This document shows, in pieces, positions 10,262 through 21,290 of a DNA stretch of 64,000 nt. Under the pieces are notes generated by a model. The model was not told where the DNA came from. It saw nothing but the letters and a program-made list of their open reading frames with translations, and made no database searches. The position numbers and the translations under genes were made by a program. The stretch lies in contig BFEA01000457.1 of NCBI GenBank assembly GCA_003427395.1, positions 464,202 through 528,201 on the forward strand, read 5' to 3'. Within the stretch, counting starts at the first letter, position 1; every line of letters begins with the position of its first letter. The stretch is from Chara braunii (Eukaryota; Streptophyta; Charophyceae; Charales; Characeae).

Positions 10262-10830
10262 GTAGGTCAAGGTAACTTTATATGACGCTCGCTCTTCCTT
10301 CTGACCGTATACAAATCATCCTAACGATTTTTTCCTTACCTTCTATGAATGACATTCATTTATTGGTTCATATCTATGCTGACTGCCTCTCGCCTCTCTT
10401 TATATCGTAGTTGGATTTGTTCGTCCCTTGTGCTAGCATCGACATTTTCTCCTTAGACAGTCCTAACTCCACCAGGATAATGTCCAGCTATGTTCCCCCC
10501 TGGCCGCGGCCGAGTCCGGTCATGACCGCAACCGCTGGTCGTGACCGGGACGCCCCCGGTCATGACCGCTCCGGTCATGAACTTCCGGCCTCGGCCGCGA
10601 CCGGTAGGGGAGAGGGTTTCAGGAGCGGGGAGCGGGTTTCGGGTGGGGAGGGGGGGGGGGCACCCCCTCGAAGTGGCAGACCGACAAAAAAATAAAAAAC
10701 GGGGGGGTCCTAAACATGGGTCTAGCAGGGTGGGCCAAGAAAATTCATGCATCCACCGATTTGCGGTTTGTTGACGCGGGTGCATAAGGGGGAGGGTCGG
10801 CAACACATGAAAAAAAAAACAAACTTATCT

Positions 10831-10854
10831 CTCTCTCTCTCTCTCTCTCTCTCC
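10831..10854. repeat. (CT)n microsatellite
   Basis: About 12 CT units inside the hAT-like element. Confidence 0.9.
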
Positions 10855-10972
10855 CTCTCATCCTCCTTCGTTACTCCGTGGCTGAGCTCCGCGGCTATGG
10901 CCTTCTTCTTCTTCTTCGTTGGACCACACAATAATCTTCACAGGTATGTGACAACCAATCTTGTATCGTTCA

Positions 10973-10977
<5 letters not shown>

Positions 10978-11042
<65 letters not shown>
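10978..11042. repeat. (CT)n microsatellite
   Basis: About 32 uninterrupted CT units inside the hAT-like element. Confidence 0.95.
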
Positions 11043-11044
<2 letters not shown>

Positions 11045-11221
11045 ATGCCAGCAACAATGGCGGTGGTACGGCTAGACAGCGGCAGCATAACGGCGACAGC
11101 ATCAACTGTTGCCGTTTCATACAAATGTACGCATTTATCTGAAAACGGCAACCGCTTCGCCATTGCCTGGGCCAGGACCCACCCCCCCCCACACGCCCTA
11201 CCCACTGGCACCTTGAAAAAG

Positions 11222-11334
11222 NNNNNNNNNNNNNNNNNNNNNNNNNNNNNNNNNNNNNNNNNNNNNNNNNNNNNNNNNNNNNNNNNNNNNNNNNNNNNNN
11301 NNNNNNNNNNNNNNNNNNNNNNNNNNNNNNNNNN
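11222..11334. other. Assembly gap
   Basis: 113 N characters. A 12-bp A-run follows; frames running through the gap are meaningless. Confidence 1.
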
Positions 11335-11769
11335 ACAAAAAAAAAAAAAATATGGGCGTGCAGGGTTTTGTCATCCCTGCACACCTATTTTTTTATTTTC
11401 TTTTTTGTACGCTAAAATATTTTGAAAAAAATGTTGCACCATACTTGGCCAGGCGGCCGTGGCCGAACCCGGCCGATTCGGCCGCCGGCCATGAGCGCGA
11501 CCGATTTTTCGTCCCCAGTCATGACCGGGCGTGCACATAGATGTCCAGATATTTGAGAAAGTTGTACATATTTTTTTTCTGCCTTTTTTTTTTTATGTTG
11601 TGGCTGCATAGAAGTTTGTCACTCATCATGTCTGGCAGGCGGCCAACTGTGTATCTGCGTACAAATTCAGTACTTGGGTGCCTAGGAAATAACCTAGTAA
11701 TTTATTAAAAAAATAATTGAATTAATCCTAGAAATTATATTCTTTCTGTGTGAATTTTTTAATGTTCAG

Positions 11770-11921
11770 GTATATCACTATTTTTTGACTCGCTTTGCAC
11801 ATCACCCATTCCCAAAGTTCATTGGGACATGTGTCATTTACTACGATTTGCTCTCAATGCAAAACGGAAGACTGCAAACGCCAAGACAAAGGAGTTCATA
11901 AACACAAAAAATATTCATCAT
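11770..11921 (+). pseudogene. Exon E: KDZ-transposase-like fragment
   Basis: After the acceptor at 11769 the phase-0 frame reads VYHYFLTRFAHHPFPK and reaches IYYD. The natural reading then seems to shift to a frame reading LNAKRKTANAKTKEFINTK. It ends at TGTTG|GTAAGT (donor at about 11922). A Tyr-Asp after hydrophobic residues, then a basic Leu-Asn segment and an F-x-NT motif, resembles from memory the first catalytic Asp region of KDZ transposases. No further exons with the remaining catalytic residues were found, so the gene is truncated. Confidence 0.42.
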
Positions 11922-12127
11922 GTTGGTAAGTAATAACAATGTAATTTCAAATGAGATTACTGATGCCTACGATAACTGCCTCTCAGCTGGTGGGCGGTCG
12001 AACTGCCTACGGTACACGCTGTTGATGCCAACCATTACGTGACCATTAGGCACCCCGGACGCAAAAAAAATTTTGTTGGGGGTCCTACTGAGCCTATTGT
12101 GCGCCATCAGTCTCACCAACCGACTTT

Positions 12128-12164
<37 letters not shown>
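12128..12164. repeat. (GA)n microsatellite
   Basis: About 17 GA units followed by imperfect GACAGA/GGGA repeats to about 12200. Confidence 0.9.
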
Positions 12165-12169
<5 letters not shown>

Positions 12170-12369
12170 CAGACAGGGACGGAGGGAGGGAGAGACAGAT
12201 TGATTGTGTTTGGGACAACGGGGGCAGAATGTCATGCATGAGAGTTTGACCTGTTTTACATGTAACATGTTATTCGTTAAAATAAGACATTATACTGTGT
12301 CCTCTTTCTAACGAATTCATTTCTGGTTGCAGCCTAAGCAACGTAGGCATGCCAATCCAGGGCTTAACC

Positions 12370-13000
12370 ACATGCAGAAGCGTGCTGAGATCCGTAATTT
12401 TGAAACTTTATAAATGAAATACCAAATGTGGAAGCGTGTTGAGACCCACACATGTTAGGTACGCCACCCGGGAACCCTGTGCGGAAGTGTGTTGGGATCC
12501 TTGTTTGTTGAACTTTAAAAACGTGTTGGTGATCCTGTGGGGAAGTGTGTTGGGATCCATACTAGTCAAACTTCATAAACGAATAACAATTGGCATGCTA
12601 AATAGGAAACCCTGTGCGGAAGTGTGCTGGGATCCTTTCATGTCAAACTTCAATTTCATAAATGTGATGCAAGACGTTATATTGTGACACTGTCTTCTTT
12701 CTTACAAATTCATTTTTGACTGCGGTGTTTCCACGTAGGCATGCCCATCCACTCACCCTAAATGCGAAAGTTTGCTGACATCCATACTTGTTGAACTTTG
12801 TAAACAAAATTAACAATATAAACAGATAGAAGTGGAGAATACAATTCTTCCGGTTATCCCGAAGTTACACATGCAGGTTCCTGGTCTCGCTCAAGACGAT
12901 TGTTTAGATGTATGATGAGATCCGGACTTGTTTAGAAGACTTGTGACCTTGACAATGGGCGGAAGTGTGCTGAGATCCATACTTGTTAAACTCAAAGCTT
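12370..13000. repeat. Degenerate dispersed repeat, GGAAGTGTGYTGRGATCC family
   Basis: A unit near TGTGCGGAAGTGTGCTGAGATCC followed by an A/T-rich ACTTGTTAAACTT segment recurs at about 12375, 12428, 12480, 12538, 12614 and 12958, with spacing from about 50 to several hundred bases. Some spacers contain GGCATGCCMATCCA. No coding sequence seen. Confidence 0.6.
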
Positions 13001-13810
13001 ACATATGTGACGAGCAAGGTGTCATGATCGAACCGTCGTTGGTTAACACATTAAATTTTCGTTTACTAGGTTATCCATAAGTTATGCAAGCATACCCATC
13101 GTCTCACCTGAGACATTTGTTTGGATATTGAAGAGATCCGGACTTCCACATATAGGCACGCTCATAGGCACGCTCATCATCTCGCCCGACATGAGGACAT
13201 TGAGATCCATACTTGTTCACAGTTGTGATAAGTGTAAAACTTTAAATTTTGCTTATTCACGATGAAAATCCGCACTTTAAATGGTCATGCAAAACAGGTT
13301 TGGGCGCGGACACAAGGTTGTTGGTTACATGTAATGCACGTGGTCACAAGGCATGTGATTCTATGCCCACGCAAGAGACATGACGCAACTGGTCCTTACA
13401 TTTATTAATCCATCTACTGACCAATTTATAATGCATCCAAAACAATGAGATTTGTCACACATAAGATGACATTTCTCATGCATTCACCGACCAATTTCAC
13501 AATCATGTGTACACTTCTAGTTGAACAAAATTTGAAACATGGAACACAATCTCCTAGCTAAACAGAATTCGAAACATGGAACATACATGCAATGAGCTTG
13601 CCAAAGACAACTCAAACTCGGAACGATAAAAGAAAGCAATGTCGTTGTCCGAACGATAAAAAAAAACAATGTCGTTGTCAAGAGGACATTTGAATAATGT
13701 CTTGATTTACAAAATTTAATGAACAACGAATGGAACACCTTAAAAAAAAGTTTTGAAGTCAATCAAATTCATCAAAGACAACTTTGTTCTAAGATACATG
13801 ATGCTAATTG
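13001..13810. repeat. AT-rich stretch with short tandem duplications
   Basis: GAAACATGGAACA with flanks is duplicated about 38 bp apart (13530-13585). A 30-bp unit CGAACGATAAAARAAAGCAATG...TTGTC is duplicated at about 13621 and 13651. No gene recognised. Confidence 0.55.
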
Positions 13811-14812
13811 TCATCTAAGAAGCGGAATATCTTTACAAGAGAACCGGAAAGACGGTCGAGCTCCACGTTGCAACAACGTCGCATACATCAACATGAACAC
13901 CCCACAGCTAGCTCCATCCACTTGTCTCGGAACTCCATCCACCACAACATTTCTCACTATCGACTTCCAATTCCCACCCGACCGCCTATGTGATGTTTGA
14001 TGTTCCAAATACTGCACAATCAACCCGAAAATACTAATGTAAAAACTTCAATCAGCTACAACGCGAGGAAAATAATCAAAAATTTCGAGAACGTCACCTC
14101 TCATGTTGACGGAAAAGGGGATCCAGTGATCATCATCCTTGTGGACAGGAACGAAGATAATATCGTAATGAAGCAAATCTACGTTTTAAGCCCACCTCTG
14201 CACCCCACTGTGTCATTGAAGTCGCAGTTTACTGAAGAAGAACGAATTAAAGTTGAAGACTTGAAGGCCTGAGGAGATATCACGTGACCCACATGCGGTC
14301 GACCCCAACAACGCCATATAGAAATTGAGCACCTCATCATTCACCCTGAGGGTGAGGAGATCTTTTGCTGCAATCCGAAATTGACCATCGGCCAGTATAG
14401 AGAGAACAGTGTGAGGTGGCACCGGGCCTCGTATAATGTCGTCTAAAACCCGCAAGCTGCAGCGAACCTTTTCCCGCGTGCTGCACTTGTGGCCCGCGCT
14501 GCACAACATCGAGCGAAGGACACGTGGGGTAGTGAGAAACGGAGTTTTAGGCAATGTCCCCTGGTGCATGATGCGTTGCTAAGTACTTCTCATACATGGC
14601 CTGACCCCTACTCACAGATCGTGGATATGTCCCTTTCTCTGGGGCAAAAGGGGAAAGACATTCCTCAATGACAACGGTGTACTCCTTCCCGATCTCGACA
14701 TCAACCCCTGATGCCTTTAACATATCCTTGTATTTTGTAGTCGACCCGGGGACTTTCCGCAATATGTGTTCTGGATATTTCGAGGACCTCTGTGTTCGAG
14801 ATGACCCCACCC
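13811..14812 (-). pseudogene. Ulp1/SENP (C48)-like cysteine protease pseudogene
   Basis: A minus-strand exon starts after acceptor TTCTGTTGTACAG (ending 14813). After an N-terminal region and one frameshift near 14555, the C48 landmarks appear in order: VNDEVLNFYMALL (substrate-binding N-terminal helix), VFNFNSFFFSKL, FVPVHKDDDHW (catalytic His), EIFDYF (catalytic Asp) and PRQVDGASCGVFML (oxyanion Gln and nucleophilic Cys). Frame -1 is otherwise continuous from 14569 to 13811 but has TGA (14215-14213) and another TGA in GTAGCTGATTGA where Trp fits, and a TAA where Gln fits. Ulp1 enzymes cleave SUMO; captured copies are common in plant transposons. All catalytic residues are still visible, but the frame is broken. 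Confidence 0.75.
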
Positions 14813-15238
14813 CTGTACAACAGAAAAATAACAGAACGGAAAATGAATACACATTTTTCGACACGATTGCGACGGAAATGACGATGTGAGAACTATACAA
14901 TCGCACAGACGCAACAGTCAAGAAGGACCTCTCCAACCATAGGACCCTGATTTCGCGTGGTCATATGCACCTAGGTGCGTGTGTGTGACTGGAAAATAAA
15001 ACGACTGCAACATTCGAGCTCAACACCCCCGCACTTCACAAAGGAAAGCCATCACAACTCACAGAAGCCAAAGGCCAACAATCCCCGAAGTTCGGACTGC
15101 GGCGGACTTTTCAATACACTAGCCCCACAGAGACTGACCACATTACGCATCGACATAGGAAGTTCTGATCCCGGCGGACTAAAACCGACACTATTTCCGA
15201 GAAGGGAAAACCGTCAGTCCATCTACCTGGCCACTTTC

Positions 15239-17646
15239 TTAGCCCCTTGGCCACTTTCTTAGTTGGGGCAGATCCTTCCTTAGATGGAGTGTACTAAGGT
15301 TTTCAACGAAGTTTACGCTGCCCTCGGCCATCAACCCGACTGACTCACATATAAGCCGATGAGATGTATTTGGAAGGGCTGGTGGCTGTAGTATGCCGAC
15401 ATCCGAAACTTCCCGTATCGACAGACAGTGTGGACACTCGTCGAGTGTATGGCGCGGACTGTAGTCCGCCGACATCCGGACTACGACAGAATCCCTTCTC
15501 TCGTTTTCGTAATCCAGAACGCGCAGGCAGTGTGGCGTTCTTCCCAGCTTACCAGTCTGTTTCTCTCTCCGCTCCTTCGACGGGGAATTTGGCGCGGGCA
15601 AAGCGAGCACGTCGAGAGCTTGACTGCCGACCCTAGATTTTTTTGGGGACGTGACATGTTGTCGTCCCCTGACCTCGCCTTCCCCTCCGGCGGCAAGGGT
15701 GGCCGACAGTACCGGAGACTTCGGCGGCGACGAAGCGAGGGCAGCTGCCACGAAAGATGTGACGTTGCCAGTGTCGTCGACGTCAGGCGTTGTGGACGGA
15801 TGGGCAGACACGTGATGGTCACCGAGGATACCGTCGATAACTTCGTCGATGCTTATACGACGACTTGTTTTAGACGGGCTAATAACAACGGAAGCCTCAA
15901 CCAATAGGTGTTGCAAGTCGACAACAGACAACAGTGGTCGGACCACATAATCTTCAGGCTCTGCGGAAAGGATGCTAACCACCTGTGTTTCCATCCCCAT
16001 TGCCGTGGCATCGTCATCGACTTCATCCTCATGATGCTCTCTCCGTACACTTGTCCGAACTCGTCAGATGACTCTCCAGATCCGGCATCGTCCTCATTGT
16101 GCTCCACTTCGTCGTCTCCAGATTTGGCACCCTCCCTTCCTTCAAGCAATTGAAGTAGCTCCGTTTCTCCCGCTTCCTCCCCTTCCTCCTCTTCTTCCCC
16201 TTCTTCCTCCCCTTCTTGCGCTTCCTTCCCTTCCTCCATTTCCTCCCCTATTTTTTTCCACGAAACTCATCCCCTTGCGCGGTACCCGTGTTGAACCCCG
16301 ATGACCGCCCTTCCATCTCCGTGCATGCTGCCCCTCTTGGCAGCACGACAATCCTTGGCCGACACCCCCCGCCCGAAGAAGTTCGGATCTCGGCGGACTT
16401 CGTCGTCTCCGTGTCTCGCTGCAATCCTTGCGGCCGTCGCTCCCGCTCAGGCGACACCTTTCCGTCCCGCGCCACAATGCTGCCAATTTCGGGATCCTGG
16501 CTCGGCTCCCCCGACCCCGAGCGGCTTTGCAGTCTGGACCGCTCTGGCGGCTCCTCATCCGACGTAGTTCGGATTCCGGCGGACTTCAACTTTCCGCCGG
16601 AGCGGCTGCCGATAGTAACCAAGGCTGCCAACATCTCCCTCGCTGAGCCCACGGACGAAGTCGGGAGGTCGACGGACTGTGTCATACGCTCCGGCCAGGC
16701 GCCTATCGACGGAGGCCAGTCGACGGCGAAACCCGCCACCCCGCCGCTGCCTCCTGGTGTCGTGTTGCGGCCGTGAGACCCTCCCTCCCCACTAGGCGGG
16801 ATTCCTTTGCCACCTACTGCACCACCACCCCCGTTCCCTCCACCTCCAGTTGAACCCCCCCCGGAACTACCGTCCGGCCCACTGGGAGGGGGCACTTTCC
16901 AGTCCACCACGCCCTTCGACATCGAGCTCATAGTAGTCCTCCGTCAATTCCAACCAGCACCTGTCCTGAAGCTCGTCGAACAGTCGACCGGCTGTGGAAA
17001 TGACGGACAGGTCGCCAGGTGCAAATTTGTCATTTTCGGCCGTCACTTTTTGGAGGACCGAAATCCTCGCGAGGTGCAGAAAGTTGGACTTCGACTCGCG
17101 CGGGAATGACACCTATCCCGCGCCCGGGATTGCGATGGCCATGATCCACTCGCCCTTCCGTATCGTTGGTTGGATGACTCCCGGATGCCAAATCATGTCA
17201 TGGCCCCAGTCCACCTCAGGCGAATGACATTGTGGCTCAAGCAGGAAGTGGATGTAGTCATCCTTCCAAGACGGATGATCGGGCGGTATGTCGGACCCGG
17301 GACACAAAACAGGAGGGGGGACGGCCAGAGCTCTGAGTCCCTCCAGCAACTTCATCGGCGTGGTGCCCGGCGCCGGTCTGGCCGTCGGTGACACGAGGGC
17401 TGCAGCGCTTGGTGACAGACTGACCGACGAGGACCCTCGGGCGTGGTCCGCCGGAGGTGGGTTGTACTGCAGGTCAAGGCTCCCGGTGTCGCTCTCCTCC
17501 TCCTTCGCGTTGGCGACGAATTCCACACCTATGGCTTCCTCGTCATAAGTGGAGATCAAGGAAGCGTAACTGGCTAACTTCAGCTGCTCCTCGCACTCCA
17601 CGAAGTACAGCGACTGCAGCCTTTCGAGAAACGTCTTCGAGTTCAT
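15239..17646 (-). pseudogene. Low-complexity C-terminal region of the large minus-strand gene
   Basis: Segment 17646-17113 and its same-frame continuation 17112-16867 are separated only by TAG 17115-17113. They contain LERLQSLYFVECEEQLKLAS and a Pro/Ser-rich linker, then CWLELTEDYYELDVEG. Segments 16931-16248 (Gly-rich repeats GGGGNGGGG, Ser/Arg) and 16239-15853 (Glu/Gly/Lys) look like disordered tails. Segment 16000-15239 has 253 open codons with a Val/Ser-rich composition. Which pieces were truly coding is uncertain. Confidence 0.4.
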
Positions 17647-18800
17647 GCGGGAGGCGAAGTGGTAGGAACAAGAAATCGTATATCTTCTTCCTCTTTCTCT
17701 CGCTCAAGTTGAACCACATGTCCGTCTTGTTGCTCCACACCCGATCCCGTGTCGACTTCACGACCATGAACTCACAATTGTGCCCGCCCGAATTGACCTC
17801 GCTTTTCACCACCTGCATCGTGAATTGCAAGAGGTCGGAGTTCCCTTCCATCGCGACAACGTGCCGGCCAGCCTTCAAGAGATCCCAGACGCTTCGCACG
17901 TGCGGTTTCCCAAAGAACACGACACCCTCTCCCTTCTTGCTAAGGAAATCCATAAGACCGACGAATTGTGTCGAATTACGTTCCATATCCCCGTACACAC
18001 TGCCCTGTCGTTCCGGCGCCACTTGTGACCAGTCGCACGGAATGAAGGGAATCTCAAACACATCCGTCTAGGTGAGCCTCTAAGGCAACCACACCGCAAC
18101 AGCGGCACCCTTGGGCAGCTTTCCCTCGTAGACCACGGACGTGTTGACGCACAGATCGTGACCCTTGAAGAGGATGTACATGCGCTCGTCCTCCGTGTAC
18201 AAATTGTTTCCAAGGGGGAAGCTTTTCTTTTGCTGATTTCTCTGCACCCACTTCCTTCCAACAGCTTAACGAAAGAAAGATGGTGCATGCTGGCGAGAAA
18301 TGAGAGGTTGTGCTACCGCGGCACGAAAACAACGAGAGTCCAATGCGACGGACACCACGTCTGAAGATAGGAATTCAAAGTCTCCCACGCTTGGGGTTTC
18401 CACAGTTTGAGGTGAACCGGCTCGCACAGATCGAGGACGAACGTGTGACTCTTTGTAGTAACCACTGCTTCCTTCAGTTTTGCGCCCCTGACTTCCGCCT
18501 CCAAAGGGTCGTTACCGAACGGTGCGATAGATGTCACGTCCCCCGTGTCTTTCCATTTGATGTGAACAATGCCTTCGACAAGTGCGATTTCCCGGCTCTT
18601 CAGTCTGCTCCCATTTAACACGGAGAGAACCTTGTTTCTCCAGTCGACGGACAACTTTTTGTGGTCCGCCAACTTCTCTGTCACCTCAATCGAGTTGTCC
18701 TGGTCGCAACCATGTACGACGGGCAGTCCTTGAACAACGTCGAGTTGGAAATGTGTTTCCTGCTATTATCCCACAAATCATCATCCAATCCCTGACATTC
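17543..18800 (-). pseudogene. C-terminal globular part of the large minus-strand gene
   Basis: Segment 18684-18313 reads TEKLADHKKLSVDWRNKVLSVL, HTFVLDLCEPVHL and SHWTLVVFVPR, then TAG (18315-18313, Gln-like position), and continues HNLSFLASMHHLSFVKLLEG before frameshifts near 18240 and 18070. Segment 18061-17543 reads EIPFIPCDWSQVAPERQGSV, VRSVWDLLKAGRHVVAMEGN and ends with basic ERKRKKIYDFLFLPLR. The AGRHVVAMEGN stretch faintly recalls class-I methyltransferases, but no catalytic motif is present and I do not assign that function. Confidence 0.5.
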
Positions 18801-18839
18801 ACTTCTTGAACACGGCAGACCTCGATTTTAGGAAAGGGT

Positions 18840-19970
18840 ACTTTTGGATCCAATCCACGTCCGGCCTCTTCTCGTGTTTGAATTGGTAGTAATTCCACAG
18901 CCGGACCAGCACTCGGTCGCACTTCACCAACTGCGCCATGTCCTGCACGCTGAGCTTCCCCAACTTCGCCAACGACGGGGAGTCGGCCTAGACCCAAACG
19001 ACCTCGCAAGCAAGCACCTTCTTCAGAATGCGACACTTCTCATTGTCGGTGAGTGATTCCATCGCTTTCCAGTAATGCACGTCCGCGTCCGGCACTTGCA
19101 CGAACCAATCACCCTCCTCTTTCTCCTTTTTGCCTTTCTTAGTAGGCGGCCCCACGGGGACGTTGTACACCACCTCCTTTCTACCCAACTTGTCGTTGTC
19201 GACGCAGGCGACCCCAGGCTTGACGTTTTTGACCTTCTTTTTCTTCATGATCCACTTTGCTCCGTCTAGGCTCAGCAATCTACCCGTCTCCAATTTTTCG
19301 AAAAATTCCACGGCCAGTTTCCAGACATTTTGTCCGTCCATCGCGAGAGGGAAATAAGAAGGCAGGGCAACATTTTGCTTCTTAATGGCCTCCTCTTCCT
19401 TTTGATTCGCGAGAATCCACAAGCTGTTGTGCGGCGCCTTATGGTGCGCCGTTGTACAGAACTTACGCCAATCCCGGACCTGATCTTGTTTCCCGCTAGG
19501 GTTCCCCATCACAGCTTTCGGGCAGCCGTCATGCTTCCACTTCCACCGAATATCTTTCATAGACCGTTTCAACTGTCTGGGAGGCGCCTTGAGGTCCTTC
19601 TTGTTGTCCTGTGAACTAACAAGAAAGTACCCTTTGAAGTCATCGTCCGAAAAGTACACCATTCTTGCCGGCCATCGCTCGAAATTGTACCTCTTGGCCA
19701 CCTCACTGCCGAGCAGCGATCGGGCTGCAGCCGCGTAATGGTCCCCACACACCGCGTAGTAGTAGTATTCTCCCACCAGCTCGTCCTTCCACTCCTCCGG
19801 CTTCAGACGTTGTGCCCTGGTCCTAAGAGTTGGTTTTTGAAGCCCCAGTGGTGCGAGCTTGAGGGTCGACAACTCGTACGTCTGTTCTTTATTTAACGCC
19901 AACCGCATCGCTTCTTTGATCCCCTCAACCAGGACGGGATTCAGGGACCGCTGGTTGTATAGATCCTCCC
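18840..19970 (-). pseudogene. Central Trp/Lys-rich segment of the large minus-strand gene
   Basis: The longest intact piece is 306 codons (19908-18988), including EYYYYAVCGDHYAAAARSLL, YFSDDDFKGYFLVSSQDNKK, HDGCPKAVMGNPSGKQ and a run of paired Trp and Lys. TAG 18990-18988 interrupts ACEVVWV, but the same frame continues with LAKLGKLSVQDMAQLVK and RLWNYYQFKHEKRPD before a frameshift and TGA stops near 18840-18780. Function unknown. Confidence 0.55.
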
Positions 19971-20819
19971 ACTCCCCGAGTTCAACGACCTGAGCTGGGC
20001 CTCCCGCCTTGTCCTGACGTCGTCTTTGTACTCCAGGAAGTACCTGGTGTCCTCGTCGATGGCAGGCCGTGGCGTGGAAGGTCCCGACGCAGGCTGCTTC
20101 TGTTTCGAAGCCGGACGTTCGCTACCCGGGCGGTCCTCTTCCACCCCCCTTCCCTTCCGTTTTTCCCCCGTAGTGTTCGGGGTCTTGGTCTTCTATTTCT
20201 TCGAAGAGCCGACGAAGTCCTCTTGACGATCTCCCCTCCTTTTTTGGGGAGTGCCCTGCGTTCCCTCCCCGCCCACGGCCTCGTCAACCATGCCATGGCC
20301 CTCGGTAGGCTCCAAGTCCAGCCCACACTGGAATGCCTCTTTTCCGGGGTCCGCTGCGACCTCTTGTCGGAACGGGGTCTCTTGCTGGACACCAGGTATG
20401 GACAGCACGGACCGGTCTCTTCTGCTCAACGACGAAAACGACAGACGCGGTGGCGCCTCATCTTCGCTATCATCAAATTGACCTCCGCTCTCCTCCCGCT
20501 GCAACTGTGTAGCCTCACCGGAACCCAGATCCCCCCCCTCCCCCGCAGCCCCGCTGGACACACAACCGCCGCACAGCTGCAAGGGCATTGACAGCTCCTG
20601 GTGGGGACCGACTTCGCAAGGGACGTCGAGGGCGACCTCCTTCGCCTCCAACAAGTTAAAGAACTCTCGACCCAAAACAAACCCGCCTTGCCGCCGGAGG
20701 TCGTTGTAGAATGGGGTGTTCGTAGCACCCGCTCCGAACCCCTCAAACAAATCCACGTCGAGAAGCGCCCCCTTTGCATTGGCGATGACGTTTCCCCTCG
20801 CACCGTAAACATTTTTCAT
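19941..20819 (-). pseudogene. Acidic linker segment of the large minus-strand gene
   Basis: One frame covers 20819-19941 with a single TAG at 20195-20193 after SSKK. The first 80 residues look globular (LDVDLFEGFGAG, GREFFNLLEAKEV). The rest is rich in Glu, Gly, Ser and Gln, then basic, ending in an Asp/Arg-rich piece (DEDTRYFLEYKDDVRTRREA). A frameshift near 20000 moves the reading into the next segment. Confidence 0.5.
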
Positions 20820-20828
20820 AAGGAACCG

Positions 20829-21290
20829 TCAACGACTGCCTTTCGCATCCTCCCACCACAAGACAGCCCCCAGAACCCTACGGCGTTTGTTGGCCTCGAC
20901 GAAGATCACAGGACCACACGTGACACGGCTGTTCATGTGGGTTTGAAGCATCCCCACAACACCAGTCGACGAACCATTTCGACCTTGCGTGGTCCGACCA
21001 CGATTTCGAGGTCGTAGACGAACGTTTTGTGGAATCTTTCCCTGATCCCATCCCGGAGGTCGCGGCAGGCTCCCCGTCGGCCCTCGACGAAGACATCGTG
21101 TCTGTGGATGACAACGGAAAAGAAGCAAACCACCAGAGGGCGTCAAGTCGCAGTCAAACCACAACGAAGGCGGCAACGAAGCATCAAAAACACAGACGGC
21201 AAACATTTCGCTCAACACGTCTGTCACATCACGCCATTCGAAGACCTCGAAGTTCGGATCCCGGCGAACTTTGAACACGAAGACCTTTAA
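20829..21290 (-). pseudogene. N-terminal segment of the large minus-strand gene
   Basis: Begins near NFEVFEWRDVTDVLSEMFAV, then shifts frame near 21120 and continues as the segment 21133-20933 with FHKTFVYDLEIVVGPRKVEM and RRLVLWGCF. No start codon could be chosen securely. No domain recognised. Confidence 0.45.

Larger units (their letters stand above)
10488..11540. mobile_element. hAT-like non-autonomous transposon with TSD ATGTCCAG
   Basis: Identical 8-bp flanks ATGTCCAG at 10480-10487 and 11541-11548. The element begins CTATGTTCCCCCCTGG; the reverse complement of its end begins CTATGTGCACGCCCGG, so CTATGT plus several later positions match. Subterminal GGTCATGACC palindromes and GGCCG motifs occur at both ends, as in many hAT elements. 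The 1053-bp interior holds two CT microsatellites, a 113-bp assembly gap and no transposase. It sits between exons D and E, so it inserted into an intron. Confidence 0.72.
10262..11769 (+). other. Intron containing a transposon insertion
   Basis: Runs from GTAGGT to a T-rich acceptor ending AATGTTCAG at 11769. The hAT-like element 10488-11540 accounts for most of its length. Confidence 0.5.
15239..21290 (-). pseudogene. Large decayed minus-strand gene, unknown function (whole)
   Basis: Protein-like sequence runs almost without interruption on the minus strand from about 21290 to 15239 (roughly 2000 codons), broken by at least seven frameshifts and many in-frame stops (for example TAG 20195-20193, 18990-18988, 18315-18313, 17115-17113). 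The order is hydrophobic N-terminal part, acidic/low-complexity linker, Lys/Trp-rich central part, aromatic-rich part, and Gly/Pro/Ser-rich C-terminal part. I recall similar large hypothetical proteins in charophyte genomes. It abuts the giant retroelement's 5' LTR. It may be a transposon gene, since no introns are evident. Confidence 0.55.

Noticed and set aside
17543-18061. DNA or RNA methyltransferase assignment
   Set aside because: Only a vague AGRHVVAMEGN resemblance; no DPPY/DPPW or SAM-binding glycine motif visible.
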